A stretch of 7,415 bases of DNA from Solobacterium sp. (lineage in GTDB: Bacteria; Bacillota_I; Bacilli_A; Erysipelotrichales; Erysipelotrichaceae), in assembly GCA_017543025.1 (NCBI GenBank), contig JAFYGX010000193.1, positions 1-7,415 on the forward strand, given 5' to 3'. A model generated the notes under the pieces. The model had not been told where the DNA came from, did not search any database, and saw only the letters and a list, made by a program, of their open reading frames with translations. Positions 1 through 5,554 of the stretch are shown in pieces. Both the position numbers and the translations under genes were made by a program. Each line of letters opens with the position of its first letter. The first letter of the stretch is position 1.

Positions 1-536
1 CCGCTGCAGAATCCGTGAATCGGTTTCCCGGCCTGTTCCAGAATCTCCTTTGCGGTAAAGCGTATATGTGCCAGTTTGTTGTCCGGGTTGGAGAACTGCT
101 GAGGCACATAGACACGCGGATCTTCTTCTTTCATCTTCATCGCTGTATTCAGACATTCCTGAATGCATTTTCCGATATCACCGTCATCATGAATCACAAC
201 TACTTCCGCGCCATAATGGCGGACCAGCTTTCTGCGCTCTTCGCTGACAGAATCCGGCATGATAATGATCGTCCGGTATCCTCTGACAGCGCCGACCAGC
301 GCAAGCCCGATTCCCTGATTTCCGCTTGTGGGCTCGACAATGATCGTATCCTTACGGATTCTCCCTGCTTTTTCCGCTTCCAGTATCATATTCAGGGCGG
401 TCCGGGTTTTGATCGATCCCCCCGCGTTCAGCGCTTCCATCTTTACAAGTATTTCCGCACTTCCCTCTTCCGCCATCCGGTTCAGACGGATCAGCGGTGT
501 ATTTCCAACTGTTTCGAGTATATTACTGGCAATCAT
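1..536 (-). CDS. cysK: Cysteine synthase-like PLP enzyme (5' part; C-terminus outside window)
   Basis: Fold-type II PLP enzyme of the cysteine synthase/cystathionine beta-synthase family, which normally makes L-cysteine from O-acetylserine and sulfide in the cytoplasm. The first 178 codons are present, reading from ATG at 536-534; the family is usually about 300-320 residues, so roughly 40% is missing beyond base 1. Visible landmarks are GNTPLIRL (11-18), the PLP-lysine segment GGSIKTR with Lys43, the substrate loop PTSGNQGIGLA (69-79), IIMPDSVSEERR (91-102) and the PQQF motif (145-148). Two positions depart from the usual SVKDR and TSGNTG forms: Thr44 replaces Asp and Gln74 replaces Thr. The start is supported by tandem AAGG sites at 543-551, the nearer one 6 nt from ATG. 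The gene is monocistronic at its 5' side, separated from the upstream gene by a terminator and about 345 bp. Family is certain; exact substrate is not, and a cysteine-lyase or other beta-replacement role is possible. Confidence 0.9.
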   Translation of the reverse strand, partial: MIASNILETVGNTPLIRLNRMAEEGSAEILVKMEALNAGGSIKTRTALNMILEAEKAGRIRKDTIIVEPTSGNQGIGLALVGAVRGYRTIIIMPDSVSEERRKLVRHYGAEVVVIHDDGDIGKCIQECLNTAMKMKEEDPRVYVPQQFSNPDNKLAHIRFTAKEILEQAGKPIHGFCS

Positions 537-572
537 GCTAAACCTTACCTTCTCTTTTTTTACGCAAAAGGA

Positions 573-581
573 ATCATATCA
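573..581 (-). promoter_or_regulatory. Candidate extended -10 promoter for the cysteine synthase gene
   Basis: Read on the minus strand this is TGATATGAT, a TGn extension followed by a five-of-six match to TATAAT. No good -35 hexamer is seen 16-18 bp upstream, which is tolerated with an extended -10. It would give a leader of about 30 nt before the ATG at 536, containing the AAGGTAAGG ribosome-binding region. A-tracts upstream on the same strand could act as UP-like elements. Prediction from sequence only. Confidence 0.45.
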
Positions 582-644
582 CGGACTGCGTCAGGATGCA
601 CGGACTCCAGCTTTTTTCCCACGGCACTTCCCCCGTTTTTTCTG

Positions 645-713
645 CTGTTTCAGCGGTTTTTCTGCACAGATTCACAGAAGATGACCCGGTTTCAGCCGCT
701 TTTTCTGAAACAG
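645..713. repeat. Overlapping inverted and direct repeats upstream of the cysteine synthase gene
   Basis: CTGTTTCAG at 645-653 is the exact reverse complement of CTGAAACAG at 705-713, a 9-bp arm pair with about 51 bp between. The second arm also pairs locally: GTTTCAG at 689-695 matches CTGAAAC at 705-711 with a 9-nt loop. The two pairings exclude each other. The same stretch holds a direct repeat, TTTCAG-C/G-run-TTTTTCTG at 648-664 and 690-707. Either an operator pair, a leader-RNA switch (if a promoter lies further upstream than 581) or chance; no U-run follows on the minus strand, so it is not an ordinary intrinsic attenuator. Confidence 0.5.
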
Positions 714-875
714 ACACACACCGGTTTTTTCTCTCCGGATGATTTTGTTGTAATTCCATCAGATCGTTTTACCTGCATCATGTTCCGATTCCGTGATAGA
801 TATCATCTGATTTCCGGTTTCCAGCAGGGATAAAAAATCTTTTTATAGCCAGTCATTCCGACTGTTCTCTGCCAG

Positions 876-908
876 ATAAAGAAAAGCCATGGCAGCCCAT
901 GACTCTTC
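876..908 (-). terminator. Rho-independent terminator of the zinc-ribbon protein gene
   Basis: On the minus strand GAAGAGTCATGG and CCATGGCTTTTC form a 12-bp stem (881-908) with two G-U pairs and a GCTG tetraloop. The 3' arm runs straight into a U-rich tract (TTTTCTTT). It lies about 30 bp after the stop codon at 939-941 and separates this gene from the cysteine synthase unit. Confidence 0.85.
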
Positions 909-938
909 GTTCTTATTTCCGTCTGTGCGTGCTGCAGA

Positions 939-3932
939 TCATTCTGAAGCCGGTGTCCCGGTTCCGTCTGTCGTTCCATGTTTCAGTTCTGCCATAGACT
1001 GCTCGACATCTCCGAACATCAGAAGGTCAGATTCCGACATGACAGTAATTCCTTCTGTCCGATCACCCGGATGAATGACCGGCATTTCCGGTTCATTTGT
1101 CTGGCTGAACCGATCTGCCGTCGGATGCTCAAACGCATCCGGATCTTCCTTCATCTCAGTCTTTGAATCAGTTGACTCTTCAACTGTTTTCTGTGCCGTT
1201 TCCGCATCTGTTGCTTCCAAAGCCTTTGCAGATGCGGATATTTCCTCATCCCTGAGCGTATTATTCGAACCTTCCGCCAATTCGGATTCCGGTTCAGTCA
1301 CTGTTTCATTCCCGACCTGTTCGCCAGAAGAGATTCCGGCATCTTCACTGTTTTCTGAAACAGAAGTTTCTGCCGCATCTGCGGAACCCGGCTCCTCATA
1401 AACGTTTTCTTCCGGTTTCTCCGCAGTCATGGGCTCTTGCCCTTCCTCAGTTACTGCCGGTTCGGTTACAGATTCATAACCCGCAGCAGGCTGAGATTCT
1501 GATACGTCTTCCGGCTGTCCATACTGCGAATCTGATTCCACCTGTTCACTCAGTACAGTTTCTTTCGGTTCATCTTCTGTCTGATTTTCCAGTTCTGGTT
1601 CATCTGCTGTGCTGCCTTCCATGTTCTGCGAGTCTTCGCTCAGCTGTACAGCTGTGGCTTCGTCTGCAGTCTGTGCTGTTACTGTTTCTTCAGCGGAAGC
1701 AGATTCGTGTGTTTCTTCCGCTGCTGCTTCTGTTACAGCTTCTGAATTCGCACTGCTCAGCGATACAGATTCGCTTTCCGGCTTTCCGTCAGGCTGCTCT
1801 GCATCAGACGCTTCTGCCTGAACTGCCGGTTCTGGTTCTGCCGTATTTTCTTCGTTGATCTTGGAGTCTTCGATCAGCTGTGCCGCCGCTGCCTCCTCAA
1901 CTGCTTCATCTGCAGTCTGTGCCGTTTCTGTTTTCTCAGCAGAAGCAGATTCGTGTGTTTCTTCAGCTGTTTCTGCTGCAGATTCCGAATTCGCATTAAT
2001 CTGCGGTACAGGTTCGCCTTCCGGATGTTCGCCAGGCTGCTCTTCTCCGGATCGTTCTGCCGGTTCTGGTTCTGCCGCCCCTTCTGCCTGTATGGCAGCT
2101 GCTGCCGCTGCAGCTTCTTCTTCCTGCTGCTTCTCGGCTTCTTCTTTCAGCCGGGCTTCCTCGGCCTGCTTTGCCTCTTCTGCAAGTCTTGCGGCTTCGG
2201 CTTCTTTCTGCAGTTTCTCCCGGTCAATATACTCATTGCTGAAGGAGAAACATGCATACAGCTCTTCTTCAATCGCAGAGTAGTAGGAATCAATTGCGTA
2301 GTTGTATTCCTCCACCGCATCCGTTCCGTTCATCTGCCGCAGTTCATCGATTGCAGCGGAAGTACGCTGAGAGATCTCGGTCATCTGTTTGGACACCGAA
2401 GACAGCGATTTGTAAATGGAGAAATCACGTTCCGCATTGTTCTCCGTGTTTGGCGAAATCGTTGCCGGACGGAGAGAGCGGTTATTGCGAAGCTCTGTCT
2501 CATACAGCTTATAGGCACCGTTTGATCCTGTCAGAACTGACACTCTTCCGGTAACGAGATATTCATAGATCTTGGCTACCGCAGCGATATCAAGATACTT
2601 CGGCAGAACAAACAGTATGGTCTGCAGATCCGCTTCGATCTGGTATGCCTGATTTCTCAGCTTGGTATTTCGTTTTATTTCCTCATCAAACAGGCGCTTG
2701 ATCTTTGCCGGAGTGGAATTCTGCAGCAGACGCTGAGCATACTTTGTCGGATTCTGCAGCATCTTGTCCAGTTCTGCATTGCGGATCCGCAGATCGTGCA
2801 GCTCCGCCTTCTTCCGGATATTGTCTACATTCCGGTTCCAGGCATCCTCTGCCTGTGCATAGACTTCATTCCGTTTGCGGTCGTATTCATTTTTTGCCTG
2901 CTCATACTGTTTCTGAGCTTCTTCATATTCCCGCATCCTTGCGGTATAGGCATCCATCTCCTGCTGGTACTGCCTGCGAAGTTCATCGTTCTCCGCATTG
3001 ATCTGCCTGCGGTTGAACAGTCCCGTATGCTTGTATTCCGGTTCGGTCGGCTTGATCAGAACCGGTTTTACCGGCTCCTGCGGCATGTCGATCTCAAACG
3101 CTTCCCGCCAGCCTTCCTGCATATGGAACTCCAGTTCTTTCTGCAGCCGTCTTCCCCGGGCGATGATATTGCGCTGTTCCTTCGTAATCTCATTGACGAT
3201 CGTCTCTTCTGAACGTCCGGTGGAATTGATATAATCCCGGTCCGCGGACAGCTGTCCGAGAATCAGATCGAGAAGACGGGCTTCCAGCTTCTGAATATCG
3301 GTCTTGATATTCAGAAGAACCCGGAAGTAACGGATGAGATTCACTTCATTTGAATGCATGAATTTATTATTCAGCCGGACGATGGAATCATAGCCTTCCT
3401 GTATCATGTCATTCATGATGTTCTGCGCATCCAGCCGGTCTTCCCTTGCGATATGGGAAACCAGCTCCCTCCGCTCCAGTTCGGTGAAGGAGCCTTTGCC
3501 CTGATTATCCGCGGAAAGGATATACCAGATATGGTCACTCTCCACAAAATTATCCCACCTGCCGTCGACGAACGTTGTCGGCAGAGAACCGATATTGGAA
3601 AAGAACTCTTCGGAAAGACAGATCGGGCAGGAAAGAGTCGCATATTCCGAAGTCGTATGCTTGGTTCCGATGATCACTCTGTCATTGTGCATATTCTCAA
3701 CGACCATAGTGAAAAGGGGGCCGGCAGTATACCTGATGAGCATGTCATTTCTGCTTTTCTGCAGAAACTGCGAAAAATCCGTCTCCAGAAACTGGATCGG
3801 TTCCGCACTGTCGATATATCCCTTCTTTTCAATGGTCTTAAGGATTTCGAGTGCTTCAATACCTTCCACATCCGGTGCGGAAACCATATAGCACAGCTGC
3901 CCGCACTTTTTGCATTTATATAAATCGCCCAT
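939..3932 (-). CDS. Uncharacterised zinc-ribbon, coiled-coil protein with acidic repeat tail
   Basis: A 997-residue protein of unknown function. Cys7/Cys10 and Cys102/Cys105 form two CxxC knuckles, about 91 residues apart, that could make a split zinc ribbon; Cys14 is near the first. Residues 110-280 are mostly helical, followed by a proline-rich linker (284-300), a GLFNRR motif (305-310), a Gln/Glu/Arg-rich coiled coil (about 310-395) and a mixed helical region to 570. An Ala/Glu/Lys helix (570-612) leads to an acidic Ser/Glu/Pro/Ala tail (613-997) likely to be disordered. A short hydrophobic element, SDLLMFGDVEQ, sits near the C-terminus (968-978). No signal peptide or clear membrane segment is seen, so it is probably cytoplasmic. 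ATG at 3932 is preceded by GGGGAG about 11 nt upstream and is the first Met before the CxxC. It is transcribed alone, between its own putative promoter and a strong terminator. The reading frame is certain; function is not, with scaffold or envelope-associated roles only guesses. Confidence 0.9.
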   Translation of the reverse strand: MGDLYKCKKCGQLCYMVSAPDVEGIEALEILKTIEKKGYIDSAEPIQFLETDFSQFLQKSRNDMLIRYTAGPLFTMVVENMHNDRVIIGTKHTTSEYATLSCPICLSEEFFSNIGSLPTTFVDGRWDNFVESDHIWYILSADNQGKGSFTELERRELVSHIAREDRLDAQNIMNDMIQEGYDSIVRLNNKFMHSNEVNLIRYFRVLLNIKTDIQKLEARLLDLILGQLSADRDYINSTGRSEETIVNEITKEQRNIIARGRRLQKELEFHMQEGWREAFEIDMPQEPVKPVLIKPTEPEYKHTGLFNRRQINAENDELRRQYQQEMDAYTARMREYEEAQKQYEQAKNEYDRKRNEVYAQAEDAWNRNVDNIRKKAELHDLRIRNAELDKMLQNPTKYAQRLLQNSTPAKIKRLFDEEIKRNTKLRNQAYQIEADLQTILFVLPKYLDIAAVAKIYEYLVTGRVSVLTGSNGAYKLYETELRNNRSLRPATISPNTENNAERDFSIYKSLSSVSKQMTEISQRTSAAIDELRQMNGTDAVEEYNYAIDSYYSAIEEELYACFSFSNEYIDREKLQKEAEAARLAEEAKQAEEARLKEEAEKQQEEEAAAAAAAIQAEGAAEPEPAERSGEEQPGEHPEGEPVPQINANSESAAETAEETHESASAEKTETAQTADEAVEEAAAAQLIEDSKINEENTAEPEPAVQAEASDAEQPDGKPESESVSLSSANSEAVTEAAAEETHESASAEETVTAQTADEATAVQLSEDSQNMEGSTADEPELENQTEDEPKETVLSEQVESDSQYGQPEDVSESQPAAGYESVTEPAVTEEGQEPMTAEKPEENVYEEPGSADAAETSVSENSEDAGISSGEQVGNETVTEPESELAEGSNNTLRDEEISASAKALEATDAETAQKTVEESTDSKTEMKEDPDAFEHPTADRFSQTNEPEMPVIHPGDRTEGITVMSESDLLMFGDVEQSMAELKHGTTDGTGTPASE
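1608..2075 (-). repeat. Tandem duplication in the acidic tail (two units of about 78-82 codons)
   Basis: Residues 620-697 and 698-775 of the large protein are imperfect copies. Shared blocks, in order, are EPEPA, EQP-G--P, NSE, ETHESASAE, AQTADEA and QL-EDS. Conservation extends to DNA: the plus-strand string GCAGATTCGTGTGTTTCTTC occurs at 1699 and at 1945, 246 bp apart, with a flanking GTCTGTGC-GTT block also kept. Such nucleotide identity in a disordered region suggests recent duplication rather than selection on protein alone. A degraded third unit may begin at residue 776. Confidence 0.8.
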
Positions 3933-3959
3933 TCCCTTTTCTTCTCCCCGACAGCATTT

Positions 3960-3968
3960 ATTCTACCA
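3960..3968 (-). promoter_or_regulatory. Candidate extended -10 promoter for the zinc-ribbon protein gene
   Basis: The minus strand reads TGGTAGAAT, a TGn extension plus a five-of-six -10 hexamer, 27 bp upstream of the start codon. No convincing -35 is seen at 16-18 bp. The short predicted leader contains the GGGGAG ribosome-binding site. It lies between the upstream terminator (4031-4055) and the start codon, as expected for an independently transcribed gene. Confidence 0.45.
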
Positions 3969-4030
3969 AGAACTGGACAAATATTACAGATTCCCCGGTT
4001 AACGAATTGCCCTGTTTCCGTACTGAAAAC

Positions 4031-4055
4031 GAAAAAACAGTCGTTCTGTTTTTTC
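4031..4055 (-). terminator. Rho-independent terminator of the DUF1015 gene, possibly bidirectional
   Basis: GAAAAAACAG and CTGTTTTTTC form a perfect 10-bp stem with a 5-nt loop. On the minus strand the 3' arm carries six U and continues into GTTTTC. It lies about 135 bp beyond the DUF1015 stop codon (4191-4193), a longer trailer than usual; nothing recognisable was found in that 135-bp stretch. The stem has low GC content, so efficiency is uncertain. Confidence 0.65.
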
Positions 4056-4190
4056 CGCAGTATCACATCCAGCTATGTTTCTACTGTACTCCTGAATCAC
4101 GAAACAGCATGCGTTCATGCATTGCGTACCAGACCCGGTTTCGGTATGTCTCTCCATCAGCCGGAACGGTTCTGCAAATCCGGTCTGCGC

Positions 4191-5402
4191 TCAGAATTCA
4201 TGAACAAACAGTCCGCTGAGAAGCTTCGGCTCAAACCAGGTGGATTTCGGCGGCATGATGCCGTGTGCTTTCGCAACTGCCATCAGATCATGTATATCGG
4301 TCGGATAAAGAATGAACCCGGCTGTTCCTTCTTTCGCCGCACATGCCCGCACTTCTTCCGGCCCGTGAACACCGCCGATAAACGAAATACGCTTATCCCT
4401 TCTCGGATCGCTGATTCCAAGTACCGGCGCAAGCAGATTGTTCTGCAGGATCGATACATCCAGCCGTTCAATCGGATCATCTTCGCAGTACGTACCGGAA
4501 GACGGAACCAGCAGATAGGTTTTACCGCCTGTCACAAGAAGAATCTCATGCGCCTTTGACGGAAGTTTCTGCTCTGTTTCTGTCACCGTAAAAGAAGCCC
4601 TGATCTGATCAAGAAATTCTTCAACACGATAACCGTTCAGATCATTCACAAACCGGTGATACCCCAGCAGAGAAAGATCTTCAGCCGGAAATGCCGCAGC
4701 CATGATTCTGCCGGCTTCGCTGTCTGCTCCGGCCTGCAGTTCATTCGCCGCGCGGCGGGATGAAGCCGCCCGGTGATGCCCGTCCGCAATATAGAGAATT
4801 TCTTCTGCCGCAAACGCATCCGAAAGCGCCTGCACATGTTCATTATCCGAAACTGACCATACCTGATGACGCACGCCGTCCAGCAGGAAGTCTTCTTCCG
4901 GCGCTTCCGCTGTCACTGCATCTGTAATGCGGCGGATCGCTTCCTGTTCCGGAAAGGTCAGAAACACAAGCCCCGTCTGTGCTCTGCAGGCAAGAATATG
5001 CCGTGTACGGTCATCTTCTTTTTCCGCAACCGTCAGCTCATGCCTCCGGATCACGCCTGCTTCATATTCCTGTACGGATACCGTTCCCACAATACCGGTC
5101 TGCACATGATCCGAAGCGATCTCCCGGTAAATGTAATAACACGGCTGGGGATCCCTGACGAGAATTCCCTGTTCCTTCAGGGATTCGAGATTTTCATGCG
5201 CTTTTTCATAGACTTCATCACTGTAGGGATCCGTCCCTTCAGGAAGATCGGTTTCCGAGCGAATCACATGAATAAACGAAGCAGGGTTTTCTGCAAGTGA
5301 TGCAGCCTGTGCTTCTGAAAGCACATCATATGGAAGACATGCGGTCTTCTCAGCGTTTCCCTTTGCCGGACGCAATGCCGGAAACGGATAAAATTCAGCC
5401 AT
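4191..5402 (-). CDS. DUF1015 family protein (COG4198-type), function unknown
   Basis: A 403-residue cytoplasmic protein covering the whole length of the DUF1015 family. Family landmarks are visible in order: FYPFPALRP (4-12), LPYDV (23-27), SFIHVIR (42-48), the RRHE and EDDRTRH blocks (119-122, 129-135), YIADGHHRAASS (204-215), LGYHRFVNDL (246-255), LDVSILQNNLLAPVLGI (314-330) and the C-terminal MPPKSTWFEPKL (383-394). The conserved charged motifs suggest an enzyme. The ADGHHR motif recalls the catalytic motif of ParB-like free-serine kinases, and in many Firmicutes this gene lies beside serine biosynthesis genes, so a serine-related role is plausible but inferred. No serA or serC lies in this window; the nearest amino acid gene is the cysteine synthase, two genes downstream. 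ATG at 5402 has AAAGGA about 8 nt upstream. It appears monocistronic, with its own promoter and terminator. Confidence 0.92.
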   Translation of the reverse strand: MAEFYPFPALRPAKGNAEKTACLPYDVLSEAQAASLAENPASFIHVIRSETDLPEGTDPYSDEVYEKAHENLESLKEQGILVRDPQPCYYIYREIASDHVQTGIVGTVSVQEYEAGVIRRHELTVAEKEDDRTRHILACRAQTGLVFLTFPEQEAIRRITDAVTAEAPEEDFLLDGVRHQVWSVSDNEHVQALSDAFAAEEILYIADGHHRAASSRRAANELQAGADSEAGRIMAAAFPAEDLSLLGYHRFVNDLNGYRVEEFLDQIRASFTVTETEQKLPSKAHEILLVTGGKTYLLVPSSGTYCEDDPIERLDVSILQNNLLAPVLGISDPRRDKRISFIGGVHGPEEVRACAAKEGTAGFILYPTDIHDLMAVAKAHGIMPPKSTWFEPKLLSGLFVHEF

Positions 5403-5435
5403 AGTCTGTTTCCTTTCCGTTCATGACTTTCTAAT

Positions 5436-5462
5436 ACTATACCTGTTTTCACTTCCAGGCAA
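5436..5462 (-). promoter_or_regulatory. Candidate promoter of the DUF1015 gene
   Basis: The minus strand carries TATAGT (5436-5441), one mismatch from the -10 consensus, preceded at a short 15-bp spacing by TTGCCT (5457-5462), four of six -35 matches. The predicted start would lie about 25-30 nt upstream of the ATG at 5402. It sits downstream of the opp terminator, consistent with independent expression. Confidence 0.4.
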
Positions 5463-5481
5463 AAACAGAATCCGTTTACAG

Positions 5482-5499
5482 CCGGTTTCCTGAAACCGG
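5482..5499. repeat. 18-bp near-perfect palindrome between opp and DUF1015 genes
   Basis: CCGGTTTC and GAAACCGG flank a 2-bp centre (CT). It lies just upstream of the candidate DUF1015 promoter and downstream of the opp terminator. No T-run follows on either strand, so it does not look like an intrinsic terminator; position and symmetry suit a dimeric regulator's operator, but no regulator family is recognised. Confidence 0.55.
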
Positions 5500-5513
5500 A
5501 GTCCGGATCAGGC

Positions 5514-5546
5514 AAAAAACGCACATGCCTGTAAGCACATGCGTTT
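5514..5546 (-). terminator. Rho-independent terminator of the opp operon
   Basis: On the minus strand AAACGCATGTGC and GCATGTGCGTTT form a 12-bp stem (two G-U pairs) around a 6-nt loop, and the 3' arm ends in a run of six U. It begins 8 bp after the oppF stop codon (5555-5557). It ends the opp transcript before the DUF1015 unit. Confidence 0.9.
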
Positions 5547-5554
5547 CCTTAACC

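Larger units (their letters stand above)
537..875. other. Non-coding upstream region of the cysteine synthase gene
   Basis: About 340 bp without a credible gene. It holds the candidate promoter near 573-581, several short A-tracts on the minus strand (T-runs on the plus strand near 555, 612, 636, 657, 700 and 725), the inverted and direct repeats at 645-713, two copies of the word GAAACCGG (686-693 and 814-821) and a small AT palindrome around 830-846. I see no T-box signature (AGGGTGGNACCGCG), no SAM-I riboswitch core and no tRNA. A 61-codon minus ORF at 574-759 has a poor ribosome-binding site and no recognisable content, so it is not annotated. Confidence 0.6.

Noticed and set aside
570..612. 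TolA/TonB-like periplasmic helix in the zinc-ribbon protein
   Set aside because: The Ala/Glu/Lys-rich composition resembles TolA domain II, but there is no signal peptide or membrane anchor and the organism looks Gram-positive. Positions here are residue numbers of the protein at 939-3932.
574..759. A 61-codon minus-strand open frame upstream of the cysteine synthase gene
   Set aside because: Poor ribosome-binding site, no recognisable motif, and it spans the repeats and candidate promoter. Chance frame is more likely.
15..833. A 272-codon plus-strand open frame
   Set aside because: It runs antisense through the clear cysteine synthase coding region and into the non-coding gap. Its translation is Phe/Arg/Ser-rich with no recognisable motif.
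537..875. T-box or SAM riboswitch before the cysteine synthase gene
   Set aside because: Neither the T-box antiterminator core nor the SAM-I core is present, and there is no terminator with a U-run before the start codon.
1400..2160. CRISPR-like or satellite array suggested by repeated words
   Set aside because: The repetition is in frame within one coding sequence, with units of about 240 bp and no regular short repeat-spacer pattern.
1855..2525. Open frames of 142 and 190 codons on the plus strand
   Set aside because: They are antisense to the acidic tail. Codons for Glu and Ala read backwards give Ser/Phe/Cys/Leu-rich frames free of stops, so their length is a by-product of composition.
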